The notes: generated by a model not told the origin, from the sequence alone. Positions 18,772 to 29,560 are shown, counted from the first letter of the stretch. The stretch: 64,000 nt of DNA from Alphaproteobacteria bacterium (GCA_037200005.1 JBBCGY010000001.1:788416-852415), one strand, 5' to 3'. Numbers and translations: made by a program.

Positions 18772-19860
18772 TCAATTACCCCTGCTTACCGTCACCGTCA
18801 ATCCGCCTCCGGCGGACATGGGATCGCTGCGTTCCAGGATGATGCGGTTTTCGCGGCGGACCTTGGACAGCATCAGCTTGGACAAATCGCGGTCGGCGAA
18901 AACACGTTTATCGAGGATGGGGCTGTCGAACAGGTTTTGCGCATTCTCCTGGTTCAATTTGATCCGCAGCATCATGAAACCTTCGGCGTCGCGGCCCTGG
19001 TCTTGCCTTGTTCCGGCTTCGACGCTGACCGCGCGATGCACATTGGCTTCGACGGAAAACTGCGCGCCCATGACCTGATGATCGTCGATTTTATGATCCC
19101 AGCGGTAGAATTTTCCGTAAACCCTTGCCCAGGGCATATAGGGCATTTGCGATCCCGCTTCTAGATCGAAGCCGCTCGGCACCTTTTCAACGGTGCCGTC
19201 CGGCGCGGAGCGCGCGGAGAAGCCGAAATAGCCGTTGGCGGTAAAGTCAAACGGGCCGAACTTCATCTCCCCGCCGATTCCGGTCCGGCGGTGTCCGCGC
19301 AGGAATTCGTAGTCGTAAAATACATTGGCGCCCGCCAGCATCCGGTCATGGAGCAGCAATTGGCGGTATCCGACGCCGGCATTGCCCGCGAAGCGCAACA
19401 GGTCGAACATGCGGTAGCTCACGCCGCTGAGCTGCGTGAAGCAGATTTTCTTTTTGTCGTCGCTTTGCCATATGGGCTGAACGGTGACGGCCTCGAAGCC
19501 GCGCCAGCCGGAAAGGTCGAAATTGCCGTTGACCTCGATGCGCTGCATCCAATCCGGCAGCTTGCCGATGAATTTGGCGACGAGATCGCGATTGTTCAGT
19601 TTCTTGGCGGCCATCGCCTGAAGCTGCGCCACCGTCATGCTGGTTATGACGCTGCTGTCATTGGTGCCGAAAGCGTTCTGCAGCGGCGGGACGGGATTGG
19701 CGCTCATATTGTGCGAAAGAGGAGGCAGCGTTTCCGCCCGCAGCTGGCTGGTCATGCTTATCAGGGCCGTGAAGGCCGCCGTCAGCAGCGCGCAGAACGC
19801 CCGGCGGCGGTTGCCGCTTTTAGCCGCTCTATATATTCGTCCCTTGGTTCCAAGACGCAT
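18772..19860 (-). CDS. Inverse-autotransporter beta-barrel protein without passenger
   Basis: A strong ribosome-binding site (GGAGG, five bases before ATG 19860) starts a 362-residue protein. A signal sequence ends near LRAE. The central part matches the inverse autotransporter (intimin/invasin) beta domain: VGYRQLLLHDRMLAGANVF, then YDYEFLRGHRRTGIGGE, then TANGYFGFS. Such domains form 12-strand outer membrane barrels that normally export a C-terminal string of Ig-like domains. Here the protein stops about 60 residues after the barrel region, so no passenger is present. The next gene downstream encodes a secreted protein. Possible roles are an outer membrane pore, an adhesin base, or a two-gene secretion unit. 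Confidence 0.8.
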   Translation of the reverse strand: MRLGTKGRIYRAAKSGNRRRAFCALLTAAFTALISMTSQLRAETLPPLSHNMSANPVPPLQNAFGTNDSSVITSMTVAQLQAMAAKKLNNRDLVAKFIGKLPDWMQRIEVNGNFDLSGWRGFEAVTVQPIWQSDDKKKICFTQLSGVSYRMFDLLRFAGNAGVGYRQLLLHDRMLAGANVFYDYEFLRGHRRTGIGGEMKFGPFDFTANGYFGFSARSAPDGTVEKVPSGFDLEAGSQMPYMPWARVYGKFYRWDHKIDDHQVMGAQFSVEANVHRAVSVEAGTRQDQGRDAEGFMMLRIKLNQENAQNLFDSPILDKRVFADRDLSKLMLSKVRRENRIILERSDPMSAGGGLTVTVSRGN

Positions 19861-20108
19861 GCCGGCCTCCTGCCAGTCAGCGCCGCGCAGCAATTGTTAC
19901 ATATTCGTAATAATATGGGCTGCGCCAGCTATTCGCCCAGAATCCAGTTTAACCAAAGCCATTAACAATACGGTTAAGATTACCCGTCATGGTGGAAAAT
20001 TTTTTATTCTATTGCAATGCGATAGTGAGCATTTGCGCAAATTTTAGACTCCTTAAAATGTTTAAAGGCGGCAACATCCTATTAACGTTCGCGTGACGTG
20101 AAAATCCC

Positions 20109-20136
20109 TTGCCTTTACCGTGATTTGGACTAATAT
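20109..20136 (+). promoter_or_regulatory. Probable promoter of the rimP-nusA-infB operon
   Basis: TTGCCT at 20109-20114 and TAATAT at 20131-20136 are separated by 16 bases, a good sigma-70 type pair. They lie about 30 bases upstream of the leader hairpin and about 80 bases before rimP. Assigned from the consensus only. Confidence 0.55.
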
Positions 20137-20167
20137 TCACTCCAGCATGAAGATTGACGTTTTGGGA

Positions 20168-20194
20168 GGTGGGCCAGAAAAGCCCGCCTTTTTT
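20168..20194 (+). terminator. Intrinsic attenuator in the rimP leader
   Basis: GGTGGGC (20168-20174) pairs with GCCCGCC (20182-20188) around a CAGAAAA loop, followed directly by six T (20189-20194). It lies between the promoter and the rimP start, so it should end some transcripts early. In E. coli the same operon is autoregulated by NusA through leader terminators; the same logic here is inference. Confidence 0.75.
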
Positions 20195-20214
20195 GTTGGG
20201 TTTGCGGGTTGCGG

Positions 20215-20712
20215 ATGGAGCGGGAAGAGGTCGAGGCGCAAGTCGCCGTTCTTGTCGAATCCATGCTGCAGCGTATGGGGTATGAATTAGTTCGAGCGCA
20301 GCTGGCGGGCGCGCGGCAGGGTCTGACGCTTCAGATCATGGCCGAACGGCAGGACGGACAGACCATCCAAGTCGATGATTGCGCCGCGATTGCGAAGGCG
20401 CTCGATCCGCTGCTGGACGAAGCCGATTTGATCCCCGGCGCTTATAGCCTGGAGGTCAGTTCGCCGGGCATCGACCGGCCGCTGACGCGGGAAAAGGATT
20501 TTGCCGTATGGGCAGGGCACGAAGCCAAGATCGAGCTTCGCCATCCCATCGGCGGCAGGAAAAACTACCGGGGGATTCTGGCCGGACTGAAGGATGGAAT
20601 GGCGCTGGTCAATATCGACGGCGAGGATCACGAATTGCCTTTAACGGCGATTGCCAAGGCGAAACTGGTGTTGACGGATAAACTTATCAAGGCCGCCGGG
20701 ACGGCGCGCTGA
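20215..20712 (+). CDS. rimP: Ribosome maturation factor RimP
   Basis: The 165-residue protein acts in assembly of the 30S subunit. The N-terminal domain has LRAQLAGARQGLTLQ-like character (ELVRAQLAGARQGLTLQIMAE in full) and the family core DDCAAIAKALDPLLDEAD; the motif YSLEVSSPGIDRPL is diagnostic of RimP. The C-terminal SH3-like domain carries GRKNYRGILAGLKDG and ends with LPLTAIAKAKLV. I chose the ATG at 20215; a TTG six bases earlier is also in frame. It is the first gene of the operon and lies just after the attenuator hairpin. nusA follows after 24 bases. Confidence 0.95.
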   Translation: MEREEVEAQVAVLVESMLQRMGYELVRAQLAGARQGLTLQIMAERQDGQTIQVDDCAAIAKALDPLLDEADLIPGAYSLEVSSPGIDRPLTREKDFAVWAGHEAKIELRHPIGGRKNYRGILAGLKDGMALVNIDGEDHELPLTAIAKAKLVLTDKLIKAAGTAR

Positions 20713-20736
20713 TCAGGAAGAGACGAGGTAGGGAAA

Positions 20737-22233
<1,497 letters not shown>

Positions 22234-22251
22234 CCATGAGGTACGCCGCTC

Positions 22252-22962
22252 ATGATCGCCGCCGCCGAGGCAGACACTGTCGAACCGGACGATAATTTCG
22301 GCAAAGGCGATCCTTGCCGCCGCTGCATCGTCACGACTGCGATCAGGCCGCGCGAAGAGCTGATACGTTTCGTGGTCGCGCCGGATGGGCGGGTAACGCC
22401 CGATCTGGATGAGAGTCTGCCGGGGCGCGGCCTATGGGTAGGCTGCGACGCCCAGACGCTGAACGAAGCGGCGCGCAAAAACCTTTTCTCCAAAGCCGCG
22501 CGCCGGAAAGTAACGTGCCCGGCCGATCTTGCCATCGAAGTCGCCGGGTTGCTGCGGAGCCGCCTGCTGCAACTTTTGGGCCTTGCCCGGCGCAGCGGGC
22601 TTGTCGTCACCGGCTTTCCGCAGGTCGAGGCCGCCGTCGTCAAAGGCGATATCGCGCTGCTGCTGATCGCCGCCGATGCCGGCGAGGATGGCCCTTCCAA
22701 GCTGCGCCATAAGATTTCCCCGGATCGCATCTGGCGGATTTTAAGCAGCCAGGAACTGGGCCGCGCGCTCGGCCATGAGCAGTTGGTCTATATAGGACTT
22801 AAGCCCCAGGCCCTTACCGGCAAGATCGCGGCGACGTCCCGCAGATTTTCCGGATTTATCGGGCCGGAAAACCAAGGAACTCCCAGAAACCCCCAGGAAC
22901 CCATTGCGTCCGAGCCGGGCTTGGCGCACATTGCCCCTATAATGGATAGAAGCGGATCATGA
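22252..22962 (+). CDS. YlxR (DUF448) and L7Ae-like fusion RNA-binding protein
   Basis: The 236-residue protein joins two nucleic-acid-binding parts. Residues about 20-95 form a YlxR/DUF448 domain ([19 protein letters not shown], then GRGLWVG with an expected Cys nearby). Residues about 105-205 look like a ribosomal L7Ae/L30e domain ([19 protein letters not shown]). This fusion between nusA and infB is typical of alphaproteobacteria. A low-complexity tail follows. YlxR has been reported to bind RNA and, in other bacteria, to affect RNase P or gene expression; the role here is not settled. Its stop overlaps the infB start (ATGA), so the two genes are translationally coupled. Confidence 0.93.
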   Translation: MIAAAEADTVEPDDNFGKGDPCRRCIVTTAIRPREELIRFVVAPDGRVTPDLDESLPGRGLWVGCDAQTLNEAARKNLFSKAARRKVTCPADLAIEVAGLLRSRLLQLLGLARRSGLVVTGFPQVEAAVVKGDIALLLIAADAGEDGPSKLRHKISPDRIWRILSSQELGRALGHEQLVYIGLKPQALTGKIAATSRRFSGFIGPENQGTPRNPQEPIASEPGLAHIAPIMDRSGS

Positions 22963-25544
22963 GCGAACAGGAAAACAAGAAAGTTCTATCTCTGGGCGGC
23001 AAGCCCAAGCTGGAATTGAAGAAATCGGCCGATCCCGGCGCGCCCGCGCACGGATCGGTACGGCAGAGCTTTAGCCATGGCCGGTCAAAGACCGTGGCGG
23101 TCGAAGTCAAGCGCAAGCGGGAAGGCGAAGTCGCGCCGCGCGCTCCGGGAGTCGAGACGCCGCAGGCGCCGCCTCGCACGAGCGGAGCGCCGCGCCAGCT
23201 GACCCAGGAAGAACGCAATGCGCGCGTGCGCGCCTTGCGCGGCGCGGTGCTGGACGGCACTGAAACGCGGCGCAATCTGCCGCCGGTCATTCCGACCCAG
23301 GTTCATCGCGAAACGGAAGCGGAGCAGCCGGGAGCGGAACCCGCGGACGGCGACAGTCTGCGCCGCCGCGAGCTTGAAGAACTGCGCCAAATCCAGGAAC
23401 AGGAAAAGATCGCCGGAGTCGTGCGCAGCAAGGAAGACGACGCCCGCCGCCGCGATCTGGTGGAAGGCCGCCGCAGCGACGATGGCCGCATGCGCGCCGC
23501 GACCCGCATCGGCGACGTGGCGCGTCCCGGCGCGGTCGGCCGCCCTCCGGTCGTCGACGAGGAAGAAGAGCAGAACCGCAGGAAGCGCAAGGCGGGGATC
23601 GATGTTCCCACGCGCGCGCGCACCAGCACGCGCCGCCGCGACGGCCACATGACGATTCAGAAGGTTCTGGCGGGCGACGAAGGCGAGCGCACCTACAGCG
23701 TCGCCTCCATGCGCCGCCGCATCCAGCGCGAAAAGCGCCAGCAAACGGCGCAGCAGGAGCAGCAGAAATTCATCCGCGACGTGACGATTCCCGAAGCCAT
23801 CACCGTGCAAGAGCTTGCCAACCGCATGGCCGAGCGCGCGGGCGATGTCATCAAGGCGCTGATGAAACTCGGCATCCTGGCGACGATCACGCAGACCATC
23901 GACGCCGACACGGCGGAACTGGTCGCCGCTGAATTCGGCCATCGGGTGAAGCGCGTGGCGGAATCGGACGTCGAGCAAGTGCTGCAGGATCAGGGCGACA
24001 GCGCCGAAAACCTGCTGCCGCGTCCGCCCGTGGTTACCGTCATGGGCCATGTCGATCACGGCAAGACCTCGCTGCTCGATGCGCTCCGCAAGACCGACGT
24101 GGTCGCGGGCGAAGCGGGCGGCATCACCCAGCATATCGGCGCTTATCAGATCATCCTGCCTCAAGCGCATCACGGTTTCGATCGCGTGACGTTCATCGAC
24201 ACGCCCGGCCACGCCGCTTTCACGGAAATGCGGGCGCGCGGCGCGAATGTCACCGATATCGTCGTGCTGGTCGTGGCCGCCGATGACGGCGTCATGCCGC
24301 AGACGATCGAGGCCATCCGTCACGCCAAGGCGGCCGCCGTGCCGATGATCGTCGCGATCAACAAGTGCGATCTTCCCAATGCCAACCCCATGCGCGTCAA
24401 GCAGGAATTGCTGCAGCATGACGTGCAGGTCGAGGATATGGGCGGCGAAGTGCTGACGGTCGAGATTTCCGCGAAGACCCGGATGGGCCTCGACAAGCTG
24501 CTCGACGCGCTTCTGCTGCAGGCGGAAATCCTGGAACTGAAATCCAATCCCGCGCGCAGCGCGAGCGGCGTGATCATCGAAGCCAAGCTGGAGCGCGGCC
24601 GCGGCTCGGTCGCGACCGTGCTGGTGCAAAAGGGCACGATCAAGGTCGGCGATATTTTCGTCGCCGGCGCGGAGTGGGGCAAGGTTCGGGCGCTGATCGA
24701 CGACCGGGGGCAGAATATCACGGCGGCGGAGCCGGCGAAGCCCGTGGAGGTTTTCGGCCTGACCGCGACGCCGGACGCCGGCGACGATTTCATCGTCGTC
24801 GAGAACGAGGCCAAGGCGCGTGAAATCAGCGAGTTCCGCCAGCGCAAGAAACGCCAGCAGGTCGCGGCATTGACCGCGCGCGGCTCGCTTGAGCAAATGC
24901 TGGAAAACATCAAGGCGGGGCAGGCGAAGGAACTTGCCATCCTCATCAAGGGCGACGTGCACGGCTCGGTCGAAGCGATCAAGGGCGCGCTCGAGAAAAT
25001 CGTCGACGAGCAGAGCGAGGTCAAGGTGCATGTGCTCGACGCCGCCGTCGGCCCGATCACGGAATCCGACGTGACGCTCGCCAACGCCTCGAAGGGCATG
25101 ATCGTCGGCTTCAACGTCCGCGCCAATCCGCAGGCGCGTGAAATGGCGCGTCGCGACGGCATGGAAATCCGCTATTATTCGATCATCTATAACGTGATCG
25201 ACGACGTGAAGCAGGCGCTGACCGGGATGCTCGCGCCCACCTTGCGCGAGAAATTCCTCGGCAATGCGCAGATTCTCCAGGTCTTCAACATCACCAAGGC
25301 CGGCAAGATCGCGGGCTGCAAAGTGGTGGAAGGCATCGTCAAGCGCGGCGCGAAAGTCCGCCTGCTGCGCGACAATGTCGTCATTCACGAAGGCACGCTC
25401 AAAACGCTCAAGCGCATGAAGGACGAAGTCAAGGAAGTGCGCGAAGGCTACGAGTGCGGCATGGCGTTCGAGAATTACGACAATATCGAAGCCGGCGACA
25501 CCATCGAATGTTTCGAGCTGGAAGAAGTCGCGCGGCAGTTATAA
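22959..25544 (+). CDS. infB: Translation initiation factor IF-2
   Basis: The 861-residue GTPase brings fMet-tRNA to the 30S subunit and promotes subunit joining. It has a long charged, disordered N-terminal region with an IF2-associated segment (residues 1-350). The G domain starts near residue 361: G1 [10 protein letters not shown]2 GGITQHIG, G3 DTPGHAAF, G4 NKCD and G5 SAKT. Domains II-IV follow, including [14 protein letters not shown] and the C-terminal fMet-binding domain with [18 protein letters not shown]. It overlaps the upstream gene by ATGA. Unusually for this operon, rbfA, truB, rpsO and pnp do not follow. Confidence 0.98.
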   Translation: MSEQENKKVLSLGGKPKLELKKSADPGAPAHGSVRQSFSHGRSKTVAVEVKRKREGEVAPRAPGVETPQAPPRTSGAPRQLTQEERNARVRALRGAVLDGTETRRNLPPVIPTQVHRETEAEQPGAEPADGDSLRRRELEELRQIQEQEKIAGVVRSKEDDARRRDLVEGRRSDDGRMRAATRIGDVARPGAVGRPPVVDEEEEQNRRKRKAGIDVPTRARTSTRRRDGHMTIQKVLAGDEGERTYSVASMRRRIQREKRQQTAQQEQQKFIRDVTIPEAITVQELANRMAERAGDVIKALMKLGILATITQTIDADTAELVAAEFGHRVKRVAESDVEQVLQDQGDSAENLLPRPPVVTVMGHVDHGKTSLLDALRKTDVVAGEAGGITQHIGAYQIILPQAHHGFDRVTFIDTPGHAAFTEMRARGANVTDIVVLVVAADDGVMPQTIEAIRHAKAAAVPMIVAINKCDLPNANPMRVKQELLQHDVQVEDMGGEVLTVEISAKTRMGLDKLLDALLLQAEILELKSNPARSASGVIIEAKLERGRGSVATVLVQKGTIKVGDIFVAGAEWGKVRALIDDRGQNITAAEPAKPVEVFGLTATPDAGDDFIVVENEAKAREISEFRQRKKRQQVAALTARGSLEQMLENIKAGQAKELAILIKGDVHGSVEAIKGALEKIVDEQSEVKVHVLDAAVGPITESDVTLANASKGMIVGFNVRANPQAREMARRDGMEIRYYSIIYNVIDDVKQALTGMLAPTLREKFLGNAQILQVFNITKAGKIAGCKVVEGIVKRGAKVRLLRDNVVIHEGTLKTLKRMKDEVKEVREGYECGMAFENYDNIEAGDTIECFELEEVARQL

Positions 25545-25563
25545 TTCTGGTGTAAATCCGGTT

Positions 25564-25953
25564 ATGACAATTGAGTGCGATCCGTCCCTGCAATCCTCGC
25601 CCGGCGATTTCGGCATCGTCGTGGATGGCGCGACATTGCGGGTGCCTCAAGAGCTTTATGGATTTTTGCGGGAAATGAACCTGCATGACCCCGCGGATAT
25701 CGTGTCGTCCATTGAAACCTTTCCCGGCGGTTTTGCCGACGCCCTCGGTTGGAACAACAAACAGGTTAAAGCCGCTTTGCGCCTGCTGACCCCTCAACTC
25801 GAGGGATTGGTGCACCCCGACATCCTCCTGCCGCGTATCCCCTACCAGTATGCCACGGGTGTCGTGCCGCTGGAGGAAGCGCCGCCAGCTCTGCCGGAAA
25901 GGCATCTTAAGCTCGTCAGCGGCGGTGGGTCTAACAAGCCGGGTCCAGCTTAA
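25564..25953 (+). CDS. Unrecognised 129-residue protein after infB
   Basis: The protein is soluble, with no signal peptide or TM segment. Its N-terminal half is acidic and contains VPQELYGFLREMNLHDPADI; a central stretch FADALGWNNKQVKAALRLL looks like a small helix-turn-helix or helical bundle. The tail is Pro-rich. I recognise no family. It begins 19 bases after infB on the same strand without a clear ribosome-binding site and may ride on the infB transcript. In most relatives this position is occupied by rbfA. The codon character looks like the neighbours, so it is probably a real gene. Confidence 0.6.
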   Translation: MTIECDPSLQSSPGDFGIVVDGATLRVPQELYGFLREMNLHDPADIVSSIETFPGGFADALGWNNKQVKAALRLLTPQLEGLVHPDILLPRIPYQYATGVVPLEEAPPALPERHLKLVSGGGSNKPGPA

Positions 25954-25974
25954 ATCACGATAAGGGGGAAATCC

Positions 25975-27085
25975 ATGATCGTTCGTCTGCCTGCTCTCAT
26001 GGCGTTCTTTCTCATGGCGCTATCCGTCCCCGCCCTTGCCGCCGAAGATGCCGTCACGCTTGGCATCGGCGCGCCGCTGAGCGGCGCGGGGGCGATGTAC
26101 GGCCCTGACGTTAAAACCGGCGTGGAACTGGCGGTCGAAGACATCAATGCGCAAGGCGGTGTTCTCGGCAAAAAGCTCAAGCCGGTCTTCGAGGACGATG
26201 TTTGCGATCCCAAAACCGGGGTCGTCGTCGCCAACCGCTTTATCAGCATGGGCATCGACATGGCCGCGCATTTTTGCGGCCCGGCCTGCCTTGCGGCTGC
26301 GCCGGTTTACGCCGAGGAAAACGTGCTGATGCTGACGGCAGCTTGCTCGCCCCCGCAGCTGACCAGTATGGGATTGCAGAACATAGCGCGGGTCTATCTC
26401 GGCAACGAGAAGCAAAGCCCGGCCCTTGCCAAACTTATCGGCGGGCATTTTGCCGGGAAGAAACTGGGATTTGTCTTCTCAACGGACTCATACAGCCAGA
26501 GTCTCGCCGACGGCATTACCGAGGAATTGAAAAAAAACCTATGGGATCGATCCTGACTTCATTGCGGCGCTGAACGGCACGGAATTGGATTTCTCCGCCA
26601 TTATCACGCAGCTCAAGGACAAAAGAATTGACGTCGTCTATCTCGGCGCATGGCCGAAACAGATGTCCATGATGATGCGCCAGGCCTACGAAGCCGGTTA
26701 TAAGCCGCAATTCATCGGCGCGGACGTCGCCCTCACCGACGATATGCCGAAGATCGCTGGCGCCGCCTCGGAGGGGATGATTTTCACCTTCGCGCCGCTG
26801 CCGGAATACACCCCCTCCGCCGCGCCCGTCTTGAAGAAGCTGGCCGAGCGCAACATGGCGGGACGCCCGTTCGCCATCTACAATTACATGATGATTCAGG
26901 TCTATGCCGAGGCGGTGAAAAAAGCGGGCACGACTGAAACCGCTGCCGTCATGAAAGCGATGAAGAGCAATAAATTCGCCACGATCATGGGCGAAGTATC
27001 CTTCGAGGCCGACGGTAGAATGACCGGCCTCGATTTCCAATATTACCAATGGAAAGACGGCAAAGTTAAACCGTGGAAAATGTAA
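25975..27085 (+). pseudogene. LivK-type substrate-binding protein, broken by one +1 frameshift
   Basis: The frame from ATG 25975 (after AAGGGGGAAATCC) encodes a signal peptide and a type 1 periplasmic-binding domain for branched-chain amino acids or similar ligands (VTLGIGAPLSGAGAMYGPD, later VEDINAQGGVLGKKLKP). It ends early at 26556. The homologous sequence continues in another frame (LDFSAIITQLKDKRIDVVYL) to 27085. Removing one base from the run of eight A at 26530-26537 restores one reading frame (EELKKTYGIDPDFIAALNG) of about 369 residues. The break therefore looks like one extra A in a homopolymer, from sequencing or recent mutation. No permease or ATPase genes are adjacent. Confidence 0.85.
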
Positions 27086-27099
27086 TCCCGGAACGCCGT

Positions 27100-27597
27100 T
27101 CAGCTATGTCCATTGGACGTACGCAGCGCCATGCGGGGAGCGGCCGCAGATAAAGAAGGCCGCTGCGGTTGCGGTGCGCTTCTTGCCGCGTCCTGTTCCC
27201 GTGCGATAGCCTCGATTTTTCCGGCCAGCGCTTCATGGCGATATGTTCTTGCGAGGCTTGCGGGAGCGCCGCGCCCCTCTCCTCCCAGATAGATGTTTCT
27301 TTCCTCGAGGAAATCGATGATCGATTCCTGGCCATATTGGGCCGCAATCTGCGCAGTGGTCGTTGGCTGTGATCCGCGCATGGCAACGATAGGCGCGCTT
27401 AAATCCTGTCCCAGAATATCCGTGGCAAATGCCAGCGTAGGAACATTGCCCGCTTCCCCCGCTTCGAGGGCAATGAGTCCGCGTTTTTCCTGCAGTTCGG
27501 TTTCCGTGGGCGCCAGGCCGCGATATTGGCGCATGAAAGCGCCCATAACGCCCTTGGCTATAGTCAAGACTTCAGTTTCCGAATATGTTTTAGCCAT
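27100..27597 (-). CDS. Unrecognised 165-residue soluble protein
   Basis: The gene starts at ATG 27597 with GGAAAGAGAG a few bases upstream. The product is probably helical: an N-terminal segment EVLTIAKGVMGAFMRQYRGL, a middle part with Ala/Gly/Glu-rich helices, TAQIAAQYGQESIIDFLEER, and a disordered C-terminal tail rich in Ala, Pro, Gln and Ser. The AQIAAQYGQESIIDFL stretch could be an ankyrin-like helix pair, but one unit is not enough for a call. No signal peptide or TM segment. It lies downstream of the diguanylate cyclase on the same strand. Confidence 0.6.
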   Translation of the reverse strand: MAKTYSETEVLTIAKGVMGAFMRQYRGLAPTETELQEKRGLIALEAGEAGNVPTLAFATDILGQDLSAPIVAMRGSQPTTTAQIAAQYGQESIIDFLEERNIYLGGEGRGAPASLARTYRHEALAGKIEAIAREQDAARSAPQPQRPSLSAAAPRMALRTSNGHS

Positions 27598-27672
27598 AAA
27601 TTCTCTCTTTCCGTAAATTACATAAATATCGAGGCGACATTAATCCGCATTCCGCCCGCAAGCAATATATTC

Positions 27673-28533
27673 TTAATCGGCCACCACGATTCTGTTCCTG
27701 CCCGCATGCTTGGCGCGATAGAGCGCCTGGTCGGCGTCGTGGAGCAGATCGGCAATAGTGCGATCCGGCTTGGCTTGGATCAGGCCGAACGAGGCCGTGA
27801 CGCGCAGCGGTTCCCGGCCGGGCAGCGGGATCGACCAGTTGGCAAGCGCCTCGCGCAGGCGCTCCACCACCTGCCGCGCGGCGTCGATGCCGGTCTCTTT
27901 CAGGCAAATCAGAAATTCTTCGCCGCCGAGCCGGTAGGCATCGTCGAACGAGCGTATCTGGCGGCTGATGACATCGGCGGCGGCTGCTAGAACCTGATCG
28001 CCCATGTCGTGGCCGTAAGTGTCGTTGACCGACTTGAAATGATCGATGTCGGCGATGGCGAGGCAGAAAGGCTGGTTCGTGCGCTGTAGCCGGTTGATCT
28101 CGCGTTGCAAATCCTCGTCCATGCCGACGCGCGATCTTAGGCCGGTCAGCAGATCGAGGCCGGAGGCGGCGACCGCGAAGGCGCGTTCCAGCCGCCGGAT
28201 GCCGGTGATGAAGGCGTGGAATTTCGCCGCGACCGCGTCATAGTCTTCCGGGGCGAGGCCATGGCCTTCCGGAGCTTTCATCAGGACGAGCCGCGCCAGC
28301 GTATGCATCTGGTCATGCAGCACGGCGAGACGGTCGATCACCGGCTGATCGTGGGGCAGGGCTCTCGCGGCGTAGCGGAACCAGGCGATGAAGCCGGTCG
28401 GCGGCAGGAGGTTTTTGATCTGTTCTTCGCGCCCGACGATCGCGACGAAGGCGAGGCGGTGCCAGGCGACGAACCAGTCGAGATGCTCGTCCACCACGCG
28501 CGCGAGCGAGGATTCACCGGTAAGGATGGCCAT
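27673..28533 (-). CDS. Diguanylate cyclase with CZB-like N-terminal domain
   Basis: The 286-residue protein should make cyclic di-GMP from two GTP. The C-terminal GGDEF domain starts near LDLLTGLRSRVGMDEDL; the active site is RLGGEEF, and an RxxD product-inhibition site (RSFD) sits five residues before it. Residues 1-135 resemble the zinc-sensing CZB domain of E. coli DgcZ: EHLDW and LHDQMH match its His ligands. The Cys ligand seems to be replaced (PPTGFIAWFRY), so zinc sensing may be altered or lost. It starts at ATG 28533 after GGGGAG, 28 bases downstream of rpmB, suggesting cotranscription with that ribosomal gene. Confidence 0.9.
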   Translation of the reverse strand: MAILTGESSLARVVDEHLDWFVAWHRLAFVAIVGREEQIKNLLPPTGFIAWFRYAARALPHDQPVIDRLAVLHDQMHTLARLVLMKAPEGHGLAPEDYDAVAAKFHAFITGIRRLERAFAVAASGLDLLTGLRSRVGMDEDLQREINRLQRTNQPFCLAIADIDHFKSVNDTYGHDMGDQVLAAAADVISRQIRSFDDAYRLGGEEFLICLKETGIDAARQVVERLREALANWSIPLPGREPLRVTASFGLIQAKPDRTIADLLHDADQALYRAKHAGRNRIVVAD

Positions 28534-28561
28534 TATTCTCCCCTTTGCGAATGGGGAAGGC

Positions 28562-28861
28562 TCAGGCTGCTTTGGCTGACTTTTTGGCTTGGGCGCGGAC
28601 GATGCGGCGCTTGAGGGTTTTGACCTCGTCGCTCAGTTCCGACATCTTCGACTTGAGCAGATAGGCGTCGATGCCGCCGCGATGCTCGACGGTGCGGATG
28701 CCGTTCGGCGTCAGGCGCAGCGTCACCATGCCCAGCGTTTCCGACGGGAACGAGCAGACCTGCAGATTCGGCTGCCAGCGGCGGCGGGTCTTGTTGTTGG
28801 CGTGGCTGACATTATTGCCGAAATGGGGCTTCTTGCCGGTAACGGCGCATACACGGGCCAT
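28562..28861 (-). CDS. rpmB: 50S ribosomal protein L28
   Basis: The 99-residue basic protein begins [19 protein letters not shown], the standard L28 N-terminus, followed by [14 protein letters not shown] and the C-terminal helix with [18 protein letters not shown]. Length and motifs match alphaproteobacterial L28. It lies alone rather than beside rpmG, and a diguanylate cyclase gene follows 28 bases downstream. It lacks the CxxC zinc pairs of some L28 forms, so it is a zinc-independent type. Confidence 0.97.
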   Translation of the reverse strand: MARVCAVTGKKPHFGNNVSHANNKTRRRWQPNLQVCSFPSETLGMVTLRLTPNGIRTVEHRGGIDAYLLKSKMSELSDEVKTLKRRIVRAQAKKSAKAA

Positions 28862-28981
28862 AACGATATTCCTTAACCATTATAATGATGACGCGCCATC
28901 AGCGGCAGCGGAGGCGGTTTTATAGGGGAAACTCACGCCAAAAGTCAAATTATCCGTGAAAACAGCGTTTTCGCGGAAATC

Positions 28982-29560
28982 CTACCCTTTTTTCACCGCG
29001 TAAATCTCGATATCGACGCGCACGTCGAATTTGACCGTGCTGTCGCCCGCCCATGGGCCCTGGCCCACGCCGAAATCGGCGCGGTTGAGCATGATGGAGC
29101 CTTTCGCCTGGGTGATGCCGTTCTGTTCCGCGAGCGAGAAGGGCAAATCTATATCGCGGGCGATTCCCCGGATCGTCAGCGTGGCGTGCGCGAGATACTG
29201 ATCCGGCCCGGTCTGGGTAATGCGCTTGGTCGCGAAAGTCGCTTCGGGAAATTGCCCCACATTGAACCAGTCCTTGCCCGGCAGAGCGTCGTCGCGCTCC
29301 TTCGATCCCGCAAAGGCGCTGCCGGTATCGATGATGGCGACGATCTGGCTGTGTTCGAGATCGTCCGGGCTGAAGACGATGCTGAGCTTGAAGTCATTAA
29401 AGCCGCCGAAAAAGCGCGTGTCGTCCTGGGTCGCGGCGAACACGATTTTGCTGCGCATCGCATCGACCGTGTATTTTTGCGCCGCGGCTTCGGCGGGCGA
29501 GGAGAATGCCGCCAGCAGCAGGGCTGCGACCGCCAGGCGATGGAAACTAAATCTCGTCAT
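28982..29560 (-). CDS. YceI-family periplasmic lipid-binding protein
   Basis: The 192-residue protein has a signal peptide ending near AEAAA and the YceI fold: YTVDAMRSKIVFAA at the start, DWFNVGQFPEATFATKRI in the middle and LTIRGIARDIDLPF plus LNRADFGVGQGPW at the end. YceI proteins are lipocalin-like beta-barrels that bind isoprenoids such as polyprenyl quinone. It is the third gene of an operon with another yceI and a cytochrome b561; its start overlaps the end of the cytochrome gene by 14 bases. The set suggests redox use of a quinone-like ligand in the periplasm. Confidence 0.93.
   Translation of the reverse strand: MTRFSFHRLAVAALLLAAFSSPAEAAAQKYTVDAMRSKIVFAATQDDTRFFGGFNDFKLSIVFSPDDLEHSQIVAIIDTGSAFAGSKERDDALPGKDWFNVGQFPEATFATKRITQTGPDQYLAHATLTIRGIARDIDLPFSLAEQNGITQAKGSIMLNRADFGVGQGPWAGDSTVKFDVRVDIEIYAVKKG

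Larger units (their letters stand above)
19861..20214. other. Divergent intergenic region before the rimP operon
   Basis: This 354 bp AT-rich region separates the barrel gene (minus) from rimP (plus). It holds a promoter-like pair of hexamers and an intrinsic terminator just before rimP, both listed separately. I looked for a tRNA-fMet gene such as E. coli has before rimP and found none. Confidence 0.6.

Noticed and set aside
19861-20214. tRNA-fMet (metY-like) before rimP
   Set aside because: No cloverleaf with a CAT anticodon could be drawn in this AT-rich gap.
23085-25388. 767-codon minus-strand frame opposite infB, and similar frames opposite macB, nusA and gltX
   Set aside because: The sense strand encodes conserved factors with all motifs; the antisense products are His/Asp/Arg-rich with no family character.
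26530-26537. Programmed ribosomal frameshift at the eight-A run in the livK-type gene
   Set aside because: A slippery A run fits, but binding proteins of this family are not known to use frameshifting, no stimulatory structure is evident, and three more +1 errors of the same kind lie nearby, so an artefact is more likely.
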